DNA of 64,000 bases. Source: Terriglobales bacterium (GTDB lineage: Bacteria; Acidobacteriota; Terriglobia; Terriglobales; Acidobacteriaceae). The position numbers and the translations under genes were made by a program. The DNA is taken from contig DATMPC010000013.1 in the NCBI GenBank assembly GCA_035567895.1, forward strand, positions 1 through 64,000. The letters run 5' to 3'. The notes beneath the pieces are model-generated. The model saw only the letters and a list, made by a program, of their open reading frames with translations. It searched no databases and was not told the origin of the DNA. Each line of letters starts with the position of its first letter. The stretch's first letter is position 1. Of the stretch, positions 17,191 to 25,950 are shown piece after piece.

Positions 17191-17499
17191 CTATGGCCTG
17201 CCCCTTCGTGGCAGGTCAATGCCGTACGCACGGTCGCTTCCCTCAGCCACAGCGAAGAACGACACTATTGTGCCCGGCAAGCCTAGAATGAAGGCCAACG
17301 TTCGCCAGAGGACACTCCGATTGTTTTGCGCTCGCATACCCGCGAAACTGATGTTGGCCAATATCCACAATCCTGAAATGCCAGTGTCTTGAATTTGAGA
17401 TTGTGTTGTCGCGCTCACCTGTGCCAAAGCCGCAGACGTGCAGGCCATGCACCCGAGCAGGAGAATCGTTAGATCACGGCCAAAACGGATTTGTCGCAT
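17191..17499 (-). CDS. Small exported or membrane protein
   Basis: The ATG at 17499 has GGAG 6 nt upstream and gives a 102-residue product. It has an N-terminal signal or anchor (LTILLLGCMACTSAALAQ) and a second hydrophobic segment (LAFILGLPGTIVSFFAVAEG) near residues 68-88. The family is not recognised. It is a neighbour of two other small exported proteins on the same strand and may share their repeat-linked upstream region. Confidence 0.5.
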   Translation of the reverse strand: MRQIRFGRDLTILLLGCMACTSAALAQVSATTQSQIQDTGISGLWILANISFAGMRAQNNRSVLWRTLAFILGLPGTIVSFFAVAEGSDRAYGIDLPRRGRP

Positions 17500-17594
17500 G
17501 CACAACTCCGCATAGCACCAGAGACGAACACAGTCGGACTGGTGCTGAATGGAACCTCGCGAAATTTACGCCTAGTTAAGCTGATTGTCGAGAA

Positions 17595-17689
17595 CAGGCG
17601 ATTACGCTCATTGAGAACTGGATGCCGACCAATCCGAAAGCTATTCCGGGCCAGAAGTCCTCTTATGGTCCTCGAAGCCCGTTTCTGGA
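17595..17689 (+). repeat. Dispersed repeats R3 (inverted) and R2
   Basis: CAGGCGATTACGCTCATTGAG (17595-17615) is an inverted R3 copy and 17669-17689 is an exact R2 copy. The 320 bp between 17500 and 17819 hold no gene. The R3-then-R2 order and spacing resemble those at 18378-18490, so both probably belong to one larger degenerate element of about 110 bp. Confidence 0.6.
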
Positions 17690-17819
17690 CCACCTCCGTG
17701 TTACGGCAGCTCGCCTTGCTCCAACGCCACTGGGCAGCCAACCAGTCGTGGTTGATGTTCGGATTCCCGAGCGGCTGATGTGAACGCTCGCTTGCGTATG
17801 ATCGCAATAGGAGTCGTCA

Positions 17820-18266
17820 ATGAGCAGCGTACAAATCGAGCAGAAGAGCTATGAGATGCCCCCGCGAGAGGGGATCAGCATTGCGCATTTTCTCACCGTC
17901 GCCGACATCGAGCGATCGGCTCGCTACTACGAAAAGGTCTTCGGCGCTCGCATTCTGAGCCTGGGAGATGGCAACGCGCCTGGGTATCTTCAGCTTGCGA
18001 ATATCTGGATGATTCTGAACGTTGGGGGCGGGCCGACCCCGGATAAGCCGACGGTAACGCTCAGCGTCCCCGACCCGAATCACATCAACAGCTTTATGAA
18101 TTTCCGCGTTGCGGATATTCAAGCGTGCTATGAATTATGGAAAAGTCGAGGAGCGGAGTTCATCACGGAGCCGATCCCCAAGTACGGCGAGACGCGCTGC
18201 TACATCCGCGATCCTGACGGTTACATTATCGAGGTCGGACAGAGCACTGCCCTCAAGTACGGGTAA
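17820..18266 (+). CDS. VOC (glyoxalase/bleomycin-resistance) family protein
   Basis: A 148-residue protein with the paired beta-alpha-beta-beta-beta modules of the vicinal oxygen chelate fold. It has IAHFLTVADIERSARYYEKV at residues 20-39 (His as first metal ligand), FRVADIQACYELWKSRG in the middle and CYIRDPDGYIIEVGQ at the end with the Glu ligand. AGGAG lies 6 nt before the ATG. Substrate is not predictable from sequence. It is one of the few intact plus-strand genes in this decayed region. Confidence 0.85.
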   Translation: MSSVQIEQKSYEMPPREGISIAHFLTVADIERSARYYEKVFGARILSLGDGNAPGYLQLANIWMILNVGGGPTPDKPTVTLSVPDPNHINSFMNFRVADIQACYELWKSRGAEFITEPIPKYGETRCYIRDPDGYIIEVGQSTALKYG

Positions 18267-18377
18267 CGCTCGGCCCGGATGCGATGCGGATTTAGACGCT
18301 TACGGATGTCCGCTTAGTGCCGGCCCATTGGCGCGAACATGAGCAGAATCGTATTAGCGATTGTCACTTGTTGTTAA

Positions 18378-18490
18378 CAGCGATTTCACTCATTACTGGG
18401 CCCCCAGCATCCCTGATTTTGAGCGTGTTGCGAGCAAACGGAAATATTGCGGGCAAGTCGGCCCTCTGGTCCTCGAAGCCCGTTTGTGGA
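18378..18490 (+). repeat. Dispersed repeats R3 (inverted) and R2, third block
   Basis: CAGCGATTTCACTCATTA (18378-18395) is an inverted R3 copy; 18470-18490 is R2 with one change (GTTTGTGGA for GTTTCTGGA). No gene is visible from 18267 to the mosaic block at 18882. Confidence 0.6.
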
Positions 18491-18682
18491 CCGAGGAAGA
18501 AGAGCTAAAGGGCTCACGGATTACTTCCGCATTGCCGACGGCCTGCGAGCATTTCCGCTATATCAACGCATCATCTCAACCGGAAAGCCGGTTTCGATGC
18601 TTTGGTTGCATGGCCGATAACGAGCCGGCATATCACATCATCGGCTCCCTCAGGTCCTTTCTTCATGATCGTGCCCGATGAC

Positions 18683-18719
18683 GGGCGACTCTGAAGTTAT
18701 GGGTCAGGACAGAGTCCCA
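18683..18719 (+). repeat. Dispersed repeat R1, second copy
   Basis: GGGCGACTCTGAAGTTATGG followed by GTCAGGACAGAGTCCCA matches 15557-15593 with two substitutions. Confidence 0.7.
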
Positions 18720-18881
18720 AAGCGCTGTGGGAACTTCGTGAGTGGAACTCAGTAGAAAGCGAATCCGAGGTTTCAAGATGTCCGACCTCCGCTGACAGCA
18801 GTGCCTTGCGCAGTTTTGCTCTGCTCTGTCCGCCATGCGAACGAGCAGCTTCCTGCAATGTTTGCAAGAGGCGTGTGCTGG

Positions 18882-19455
18882 CGACGAGTAACAAACCTCC
18901 CTAGATTTATCTCTGCCTTCTACCCGCGGATTCAGACGTTCCGGCACGAGCTGTCGCGTGGCAGTTATGTCATCAGAGTGTACGTGTTTGTCCGGCTGCA
19001 GCACGGATTCCGATTACCGACAACTGAACTTCTGAATCAATGCCGCGCAGCAATTCGACTGTGCGGCCGTTGCGCGCATATAGATCCACGGGGGATATGC
19101 TCGTCGTCAGTATCGACGAGTAACAAACCTCCCTAGATTGCTGAAGAATACGTTGGAGTTCCACATCTGTATACGGACGTATTGGGATATGCTCGTCGTC
19201 AGTATCGACGAGTAACAAACCTCCCTAGATTTTCCTAGTTCGCGAGAACCAATATCTCTGCCTTCTACCCGCGGATTCAGACGTTCCGGCACGAGCTGTC
19301 GCGTGGCAGTTATGTCATCAGAGTGTACGGTGCCGGCTTCCTGGCCTTAGTGGCGTTGTCCGGAATTGCACTGCAGGTCTGGCAGGTGTATCGGAGATGA
19401 ACCGTTCCCTAGATTGCTGAAGAATACGTTGGAGTTCCACATCTGTATACGGACG
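18882..19455 (+). repeat. Mosaic of exactly duplicated blocks
   Basis: Three kinds of block are duplicated without a mismatch and in shuffled order. Block A is 77 bp at 18908-18984 and 19253-19329. Block B is 48 bp at 19092-19139 and 19184-19231, and its last 26 bp also occur at 18882-18907. Block C is 49 bp at 19131-19179 and 19407-19455. All junctions share the word CCTCCCTAGATT or part of it. The exact identity implies recent duplication or template switching rather than old decay. Confidence 0.85.
19254..19400 (+). pseudogene. C-terminal remnant of a membrane protein gene
   Basis: A 48-codon frame to TGA at 19398 reads ISAFYPRIQTFRHELSRGS, then VIRVYGAGFLALVALSGIAL and QVWQVYRR: an amphipathic part, a membrane helix and a basic tail. 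It has no start codon context. Its first 25 codons are copied exactly at 18909-18984 with a different continuation, so it is a gene fragment shuffled within the mosaic. Confidence 0.5.
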
Positions 19456-19665
19456 ATACGCGAAGAATGCCCTGAATGCTGTTTGCGCATGCCGACGTAT
19501 ACGTGATCATAAAACTGCCGTCCAGCATCTCAATTGGCCAGGAAGTTGGTAACGGCCTCCCCGTATTTTCAACATTGATTACCAGCCAGTGTGTCTTGGC
19601 TCGCTCAATGGTGACGAGATACCGATGCTTGGCCAGGTACTTTTGGAAGCATGGTTCGGAGCGTT

Positions 19666-19809
19666 GACTGCCGGCTTAGCAGCCCATCCGTGCCCATCAG
19701 CAACTGCCAGGATCAAACAGAGGAAAGAGCACAGCATGGTTTTGGGCGTTTGACTTACTGGCTTAGCAGCCAATCCATGCCCATCTTAAACAACCCTGCC
19801 AGGATCAAC
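19666..19809 (+). repeat. Imperfect direct repeat
   Basis: GGCTTAGCAGCCCATCCGTG (19673 on) and GGCTTAGCAGCCAATCCATG (19760 on) begin two related units. Each unit continues TGCCCATC and ends with a CTGCCAGGATCAA word. The units are about 50-60 bp long and lie about 85 bp apart. Confidence 0.6.
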
Positions 19810-20026
19810 GGGAGAGGAAGGCGACGCGCCAAGAACCTCGAATGGGTGCGCATGAACTCAGGCGGTCGATACCGCAGTCAGACGCTCCCGTAGCTGCCCC
19901 GCCAATCAGAGAGGTGTCCGGAGCAGTGTCCCGTAACTGACTACTCGTGTGACATAGCGTGCTTTTTCATGCCCGAGGGCGACTGTAAGTGATTGGGATT
20001 TCGTGGCATCACATCGCAGAGGAGAA

Positions 20027-20087
20027 TTGCTAAACCGTTATAGGGTCAAAAGCTCTATCGGGGGTTCGAATCCCCCCCTCTCCGCCA
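20027..20087 (+). tRNA. 3' fragment of a tRNA-Ser(GCT) gene, probable integration scar
   Basis: The fragment begins inside the anticodon loop (TTGCTAA, anticodon GCT at 20029-20031). It keeps the 3' anticodon strand ACCGT, the long serine-type variable arm (ATAG/CTAT stem around GTCAAAAGCT), a perfect T-arm (GGGGG TTCGAAT CCCCC), the acceptor strand CCTCTCC, G and an encoded CCA. The 5' half is absent: bases 20022-20026 (GAGAA) do not pair with ACCGT and no GGAGAGG D-arm precedes it. A 3' tRNA copy of this kind is the normal far-end attachment site of an integrative element. Confidence 0.85.
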
Positions 20088-20144
20088 GAAACTTATCGCT
20101 CGTCCAAGCGAGCAGCTTCGCTCGGTACGCGAGAATGCCCCGAG

Positions 20145-20759
20145 TCACTGTGCTTCGTCAGGATCATGCTTGACCCGCGTGTCTGTAGCGATCCAATTCA
20201 CTTCCCATGTTTTGCCCCCATCATCCGAGAATGCCTGTTCAAAATGGCACGAATCGGGAGTGATGTCTGATATGACAAATCGAACGAGGATTGCTCGCCC
20301 GTTCAGTGTTTCCTGGTCGTAGAACTCGCCACGTTTACCTTTGAATTCCCCGATCGTGGGTTGGCTCAGGGTCCCGCTGTTCGCGTTGGCAAAATTAAGC
20401 GTCCACTGATGAGACTGCGGATTGTAGAGACGCAGGCTCAACCCCTCAAAATGGCCCGCAGGACCATCGGCTACGAGCTCGACCAGATTGGCGCGGCCAT
20501 TCCAGACCTTACTGACAACTGTAGTGCCCTCATATTCCACCCAGGTAGTCGAGCCAGTGAGCGGATGCAGCAGGCGCCTGAGATGAGTTTTCCACGTTCC
20601 AATTTCGAAGTCGAAATCGTGTTGCCCATCTTGTTCCACGGCTTTTCTGATGTTCGTCGCGCCAGAGTCCGTTTGGGCCAGCATTCGCGCAGAGCAAGGC
20701 GCGACAATCAGAGCGATCAGGACTATGTGGCGGAGTTGACAACGCTTGGTTAGGTTCAT
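20145..20759 (-). CDS. Secreted conserved protein of unknown function
   Basis: The ATG at 20759 starts a signal peptide (LRHIVLIALIVAPCSARMLA); a 35-codon extension upstream has no such logic. The 204-residue product contains HDFDFEIGTWKTHLRRL, FEGLSLRLYNPQSHQWTL and EQAFSDDGGKTWEVNWIA, a lipocalin-like beta-barrel pattern close to DUF1579-type proteins that is frequent in Acidobacteria. Its ligand is unknown. It is the first gene beyond the tRNA fragment and is transcribed toward it. Confidence 0.65.
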   Translation of the reverse strand: MNLTKRCQLRHIVLIALIVAPCSARMLAQTDSGATNIRKAVEQDGQHDFDFEIGTWKTHLRRLLHPLTGSTTWVEYEGTTVVSKVWNGRANLVELVADGPAGHFEGLSLRLYNPQSHQWTLNFANANSGTLSQPTIGEFKGKRGEFYDQETLNGRAILVRFVISDITPDSCHFEQAFSDDGGKTWEVNWIATDTRVKHDPDEAQ

Positions 20760-21016
20760 GTTGGTCGTGTGTCTACTACGATCCGGCTTCGAGCATGCCT
20801 CATTCTGTGGTATCTCGGAAGCCCCACTTCTTGCGGCATCAGCGACATCACTTTTAAACACCAAGCAGCGGATAAATGAGAGTTCAGACTTCTGAAATCC
20901 TCTACTTAGCCTTTCGATGTTCCGGCCATGCAGTTGCCTGTTTGCGTTCTGAAGACTCGGCTTACTGCGCTATCATGCATTCCAGCTCTCTGCGATGACT
21001 TGCTAGCAAAGTCCCC

Positions 21017-23257
21017 GTGGCCGGACCTATGACTCAGCGCCTGATCGGATCGTCTCTCCCGCGCACGGAAGGTCACAGCAAGGTCACCGGTCAGGCGCGC
21101 TACGTTGACGACATCTCATTCCCAGACATGCTGCATGGAGTTACGGTGCGCAGCACGGTCGCTCGCGGACGCATTCGCAAGATCCACTTCGATCCTGCCA
21201 TCCCGTGGGACGAGTTCACAATCGTCAAGGCTTCGGACATTCCCGGCAGGAATCGCATCGCACTGATCGCCGACGATCAGCCGTGTCTCGCCGACGGCAT
21301 TATCAATCATGCTGAAGAACCGGTACTCCTGCTGGCACATGCGGATAAGCAGCTCCTGGAGGAAGCCCGCCGCGCGGTGACCCTCGAGGTCGATCCGCTG
21401 CCGGCCATCTTCGACATCGACGATGCTTTAGCGAAGAAGGAGATCATCTGGGGCAGTGACAACATCTTCAAGACGTTTCTCGTGGAGAAGGGCGACGTGG
21501 ACAGCGCATGGGCGGAAGCCTATGCGATTGTCGAGGGCGAGTATCACACCGGGGCGCAGGAGCAGCTTTACATCGAGCCGCAAGGCATGATTGCTCAATA
21601 CAATCCCGAAACAGGAATCACGGTCTGGGGCTCGATGCAGTGTCCATATTATGTCCACAAGGCGCTCATGCCATTGCTGAATCTGCCGCCTGAAAAAGTG
21701 CGTGTGATTCAGACTGAAACTGGGGGTGCGTTTGGAGGAAAAGAAGAGTATCCATCGATAATCGCCTGCCACGCTGCCTTGTTGGCGCGGAAGGGCGGCA
21801 AGCCGGTGAAGATCATCTACGATCGCTCTGAAGACATGGCGGCGACTACCAAGCGTCATCCTTCGCGCACACGTCACCGGACCGCAGTTACTCGCGATGG
21901 CAAGTTGCTGGCGATGGACATCGAGTTCATCGTGGACGGCGGCGCTTACACTACTCTCTCAACAGTCGTGCTATCGCGTGGCACGATTCACGCGGGCGGC
22001 CCGTATGCATGTCCGAATGTCCGCATTCGCAGCAAGGCTGTGGCTACCAACCATCCTCCTCATGGGGCTTTTCGCGGGTTCGGAGCGCCGCAGAGCATTT
22101 TTGCCCTGGAGTGCCAGATGGACCGGGTCGCGCAGCAACTCAACATGCCACCCGACGAATTTCGTCGAAGGAACTTTGTTCACGAAGGCGATACCCTCGC
22201 CGTAAGCCAGGTAGTGCGCGAGCCCGTAAATCTCGAGCAGCTCATGAATCGAGCTTTCGAATTAAGCGAGTACCGCATCAAGCGAGAGCGATTTGCGCGT
22301 GAGAATCAAACGTCACCAGTCAAACGCGGCATAGGCTTCGCTACGTTTATGCACGGCGCTGGGTTTACCGGCTCCGGCGAGCGCTCAATGGGCTCTATCC
22401 TCGCTGTCGAGGCTACCAAGGAAGGCGTTGTTCGCGTGCTCGCTTCCAGTACTGAAATGGGACAGGGGACGAACACAGTCTTTTCCCAGATCGCGGCGGA
22501 GGCGCTCGGAATCGGGATCGATTCGGTCGAAGTAGTCACGCCGGACACATCAGTCGTTCCGAACAGCGGGCCTACGGTCGCATCCCGCACCTGCATGATC
22601 GTTGGCAAGCTCGTGGAATCGGCGTGCCTGCAGATTCGTGAAACTCTGATGCTGAGCGGCTTGCTGCGCTCCGGATATTCCGCGCAGCAGTTCAAGAGCG
22701 CCTGCCGGCAATACATTGAACGGCATGGAACACTCAGAGGCCAAAGCCAGTATGCAACGCCACCCGGGATCTACTGGGACGACGACAAGTATCAGGGCGA
22801 TGCATATGCGACCTATGCCTGGGCAGTCTATGTCGCTGAGGTCTCTGTGGACACGCGCACCTGGGAGACCCGCGTTGAAGATTTCGTGGCGGTCCAAGAG
22901 GTGGGCCGGGTAATTAATCCCGTTCTTGCGGCAGGTCAGATCGAAGGCGGAGTGGCGCAGGGCATCGGATATGCGTTGTATGAAGAGGTGGCGTGGCGCG
23001 AAGGTCGCATGATCAACAATCAGATGACAAACTACATCATGCCCACCTCTGCCGATCTTCCGCGGATTCGCGTCTATTTCGAAGAGATTCCGTACAAACA
23101 CGGCCCCGGTGGAGCGAAGGGAATCGGCGAGCTGCCGATCGATGGCCCAGCACCCGCGATTGTCAATGCGATCCACAATGCGATTGGAGTGCCTGTCGAC
23201 CGCATTCCTGCCACGCCCGAAGTTCTGATGCAGGCAATGGAGGGCGCTCTTGTCTGA
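21017..23257 (+). CDS. xdhA: Xanthine dehydrogenase, molybdopterin-binding subunit
   Basis: A 746-residue large subunit that oxidises hypoxanthine/xanthine to urate at a molybdenum cofactor. The N-terminal domain starts IGSSLPRTEGHSKVTGQARYV; cofactor-binding motifs include GGAFGGKEEYPS, AFRGFGAPQ and EMGQGTNTVFSQIAAEAL; the catalytic Glu is in GAKGIGELPIDG near the C-terminus. Start is GTG 21017 or ATG 21029; neither has a strong ribosome binding site. It is the first gene of the purine operon and overlaps the Fe-S subunit by 8 bp. The context of urate oxidase and allantoinase makes xanthine the likely substrate. Confidence 0.88.
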   Translation: MAGPMTQRLIGSSLPRTEGHSKVTGQARYVDDISFPDMLHGVTVRSTVARGRIRKIHFDPAIPWDEFTIVKASDIPGRNRIALIADDQPCLADGIINHAEEPVLLLAHADKQLLEEARRAVTLEVDPLPAIFDIDDALAKKEIIWGSDNIFKTFLVEKGDVDSAWAEAYAIVEGEYHTGAQEQLYIEPQGMIAQYNPETGITVWGSMQCPYYVHKALMPLLNLPPEKVRVIQTETGGAFGGKEEYPSIIACHAALLARKGGKPVKIIYDRSEDMAATTKRHPSRTRHRTAVTRDGKLLAMDIEFIVDGGAYTTLSTVVLSRGTIHAGGPYACPNVRIRSKAVATNHPPHGAFRGFGAPQSIFALECQMDRVAQQLNMPPDEFRRRNFVHEGDTLAVSQVVREPVNLEQLMNRAFELSEYRIKRERFARENQTSPVKRGIGFATFMHGAGFTGSGERSMGSILAVEATKEGVVRVLASSTEMGQGTNTVFSQIAAEALGIGIDSVEVVTPDTSVVPNSGPTVASRTCMIVGKLVESACLQIRETLMLSGLLRSGYSAQQFKSACRQYIERHGTLRGQSQYATPPGIYWDDDKYQGDAYATYAWAVYVAEVSVDTRTWETRVEDFVAVQEVGRVINPVLAAGQIEGGVAQGIGYALYEEVAWREGRMINNQMTNYIMPTSADLPRIRVYFEEIPYKHGPGGAKGIGELPIDGPAPAIVNAIHNAIGVPVDRIPATPEVLMQAMEGALV

Positions 23258-23744
23258 GGGACAGCGCGCGACAATACGGTTCAGTGTGAACGAACGGCCA
23301 GAGTCGGTGACGGCTCATCCGTTGCGCCGTTTGTTGGATGTGCTGCGCGAGGATCTTCATCTCACCGGTACGAAGGAAGGATGCGGCGAAGGCGAATGCG
23401 GTGCCTGCGCGGTGTTGCTCGACGGTGAGGTCGTCAACAGTTGCCTCATTCCGATTCTGCAAGTGCAGGATGCAAGAGTAGTCACAATCGAAGGGCTCGC
23501 TCAAAACGATAAGGCCAGACTTCTGCAGGAATCCTTCATTCAGTGTGGTGGAGCCCAGTGCGGTATCTGCACGCCCGGCATGATAGTGGCCTCGTGGAAT
23601 TTGCTTGAGCGCAATCCACTTCCCACCGATAAGGACTTACGAAATGCGCTGTCGGGAAATCTGTGCCGATGTACCGGATACACGCGGATTTTTGATGCCA
23701 TCAAGACCGCTTCAGGCAAGCTGGCGCAGGCTGCAGCGAAATGA
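23250..23744 (+). CDS. Xanthine dehydrogenase, 2Fe-2S subunit
   Basis: A 164-residue electron-transfer subunit with the plant-type cluster motif CGEGECGACAVLLDG (about residues 45-60) and the second cluster motif CGGAQCGIC ... NLCRCTGY (about residues 98-142). The start is a TTG at 23250 with GGAGG 6 nt upstream, inside the end of the large-subunit gene. The stop overlaps the FAD subunit start by 4 bp. It passes electrons from the molybdenum centre to FAD. Confidence 0.9.
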   Translation: MSEGQRATIRFSVNERPESVTAHPLRRLLDVLREDLHLTGTKEGCGEGECGACAVLLDGEVVNSCLIPILQVQDARVVTIEGLAQNDKARLLQESFIQCGGAQCGICTPGMIVASWNLLERNPLPTDKDLRNALSGNLCRCTGYTRIFDAIKTASGKLAQAAAK

Positions 23745-24595
23745 GATCGTATCTTCCGCGATACGAGATGCAAGCTCCTCGCGACTTGGCCGAAGCGTTC
23801 GAACTCATGGCCGCTCAGCCCGGCGAATGGAAGCCCTTTGCCGGCGGGACAGACTTGATGGTGCTGCTTGAGCAGGGCAAGTTGGCGCATCGCAAATTTT
23901 TGAGCGTCACGCACATTGCGGAGTTGCATGGCATCGAGATCTCCAGCTCTCATGTGGCGATTGGTGCTCTGAATACTTATAGCCAATTGCAGCGAAACTC
24001 TATGTTACGAGATGAGTTCCCGCTGCTCTGTCAGGCAGCCCGCGAAACCGGCAGCATCGCCAACCAAAATCGGGGAACGCTCGGCGGGAACATCGCCAAC
24101 GCTTCGCCGGCCGCCGATTCGCCCCCGGCATTGCTCGTATACGACGCCGAATTGGAACTCACGTCGAAGCGCGGTGCGCGATGGATTCCCTACGCTCGCT
24201 TCCATACCGGTTACAAACAAATGGACATGGCGCCCGAGGAAATCATCTCCCGGATTCGCCTGCCTCGGAGCGGGAAGCAGTGGAAACAGTACTACCGCAA
24301 AGTAGGCACGCGCAGGGCGCAGGCGATTTCTAAAGTATGCTTCGCCGGAGCTGCCGAGATTGGTGACGGCAAGATCCGCGACATTCGCGTGGCGCTCGGC
24401 AGCGTCGCTCCTACTGTTCTTCGTTGCGTAAAGACAGAAGCACTTTTGCTGAAGAGTACCGGCCCTTCTCGGATCAAAGATGCACAAGAGCAACTCGCAG
24501 CCGAGATGAGTCCGGTTGACGACTTCCGCTCCAACGCCCGATATCGAACCTGGGTAGCCCAAAATCTGTTGGCGGAGTTTTTGCTTCAGTTATGA
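23741..24595 (+). CDS. Xanthine dehydrogenase, FAD-binding subunit
   Basis: A 284-residue CO-dehydrogenase-flavoprotein-type subunit. The FAD site is marked by FAGGTDLMVLLEQG (about residues 33-46) and by NRGTLGGNIANASPAAD (about 109-125); a C-terminal CODH-type domain follows. It completes the three-subunit enzyme in the order Mo, Fe-S, FAD. It overlaps allantoinase by 4 bp. No XdhC-type cofactor insertion gene is in the operon. Confidence 0.9.
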   Translation: MRSYLPRYEMQAPRDLAEAFELMAAQPGEWKPFAGGTDLMVLLEQGKLAHRKFLSVTHIAELHGIEISSSHVAIGALNTYSQLQRNSMLRDEFPLLCQAARETGSIANQNRGTLGGNIANASPAADSPPALLVYDAELELTSKRGARWIPYARFHTGYKQMDMAPEEIISRIRLPRSGKQWKQYYRKVGTRRAQAISKVCFAGAAEIGDGKIRDIRVALGSVAPTVLRCVKTEALLLKSTGPSRIKDAQEQLAAEMSPVDDFRSNARYRTWVAQNLLAEFLLQL

Positions 24596-25950
24596 GCGGA
24601 CTCGAGTGCGTGATTCGCAGCAACCGCGTTGTGCTTCCCAACAGTATTCGGCCCGCGGCAATTGTGATTCGCGACGGAGTGATCGCTGAGATTCTTGATC
24701 CCAAGCGCGTGGCATCGGCCGAAGCGCTCGATTTCGAGGACTCGGTTGTGATGCCGGGCATTGTCGATACCCATGTGCACATCAATGAGCCCGGGCGCAC
24801 GGAATGGGAAGGATTCGAGACTGCGACCATGGCCGCGGCGGCCGGCGGTGTGACTTCGCTGATCGAGATGCCGCTTAACAGCATCCCGGCCACCACAACA
24901 GCAGAGGCATTCCGCCAAAAGCTGGCGGCGGGCCAAGGCAAGCTCTTCGTGGACGTGGGATTCTGGGGCGGAGTGGTCCCAGGAAATTGCCCGGAACTCT
25001 TGAAACTCTACAAAGAAGGGGTATTCGGCTTCAAATGCTTTCTTGTGCCTTCGGGTGTGCCCGAGTTCGAGGCTGTGAGTGAGTCCGATCTGCGGCTCGC
25101 ACTTCCTGAATTGGCACGGCTTGACGCGGTGCTGCTTGCGCATGCGGAACTTCCTGGTCCGATCGAAGACGCAACACGCAGGATCGGCGGTAAGAATTCC
25201 CGGTCGTATTCGACTTGGCTGCAGTCGCATCCTTCCGTGGCGGAAGACCAGGCGATTCAGTTGCTGATTCGCCTGTCGCAGGAATACAAAACCAGAGTGC
25301 ACATCGTTCATCTGTCATCGGGGGCGGCTGCTCCGATGATTCACGCTGCAAAGTCTAGCGGAATCAAAGTCTCCGTGGAAACTTGCCCACACTATTTGAC
25401 GATCGCAGCGGAAGAGATTCCCGACGGTGCCACGCAATTCAAATGCGCCCCTCCGATTCGTGAGGCTGCCAATCAGGAGCGTCTCTGGGATGCGTTGCGG
25501 GACGGCACAATCGATTTTGTCGCCACCGATCACTCTCCGGCTCCGCCGCAGACGAAGTGCGCTGAGACCGGGGATTACATGCGAGCGTGGGGTGGCATCG
25601 CTTCGCTGCAACTCAGTCTTCCGCTGCTCTGGACGAGCGCGCATAAACGCGGATTCGGTATCGACGATGTCGCGAATTGGTTGTGTCGCGAGCCCGCCAA
25701 ACTCGCAGGACTGTCGAGAAAGGGCGAAATCGCCCAGGGGCGAGATGCAGACTTGGTAGTCTGGAATCCGGATCAGTCGTTTCAAGTGCAGCCTGAGAAA
25801 ATGTTTTTCCGGCACAAGCTCACACCGTATTCTGGCCGAACTTTGTTCGGGGTAGTGCAATCGACGTTTCTTCGAGGCAAGGAGATCTATACGTCTGGTA
25901 ATTTCCCGAATTCCCGGAGCGGACGTGTGTTACTCCAAGGACAGGCATGA
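24592..25950 (+). CDS. allB: Allantoinase
   Basis: A 452-residue amidohydrolase that opens allantoin to allantoate. Metal-site motifs are VDTHVHINEPGR (about residues 58-69), the carboxylated Lys in GFKCFLVPSG, HAEL, HIVHLSSG and ATDHSPAP. The GGVTSLIEMPLNSIPAT stretch distinguishes allantoinases from dihydroorotases. Start ATG overlaps the upstream stop by 4 bp and its own stop overlaps the next gene by 4 bp, so the reading is tightly coupled. Confidence 0.93.
   Translation: MSGLECVIRSNRVVLPNSIRPAAIVIRDGVIAEILDPKRVASAEALDFEDSVVMPGIVDTHVHINEPGRTEWEGFETATMAAAAGGVTSLIEMPLNSIPATTTAEAFRQKLAAGQGKLFVDVGFWGGVVPGNCPELLKLYKEGVFGFKCFLVPSGVPEFEAVSESDLRLALPELARLDAVLLAHAELPGPIEDATRRIGGKNSRSYSTWLQSHPSVAEDQAIQLLIRLSQEYKTRVHIVHLSSGAAAPMIHAAKSSGIKVSVETCPHYLTIAAEEIPDGATQFKCAPPIREAANQERLWDALRDGTIDFVATDHSPAPPQTKCAETGDYMRAWGGIASLQLSLPLLWTSAHKRGFGIDDVANWLCREPAKLAGLSRKGEIAQGRDADLVVWNPDQSFQVQPEKMFFRHKLTPYSGRTLFGVVQSTFLRGKEIYTSGNFPNSRSGRVLLQGQA

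Noticed and set aside
20027-20087. Intact tRNA-Ser gene
   Set aside because: No acceptor 5' strand, D-arm or 5' anticodon strand precedes the anticodon; the bases before it do not pair with the 3' half.
1-20087. An integrase or transposase gene for the putative island
   Set aside because: I looked for the Arg-His-Arg-Tyr pattern and DDE/serine-recombinase patterns in the frames of this part and found none; it must lie left of the window or be lost.
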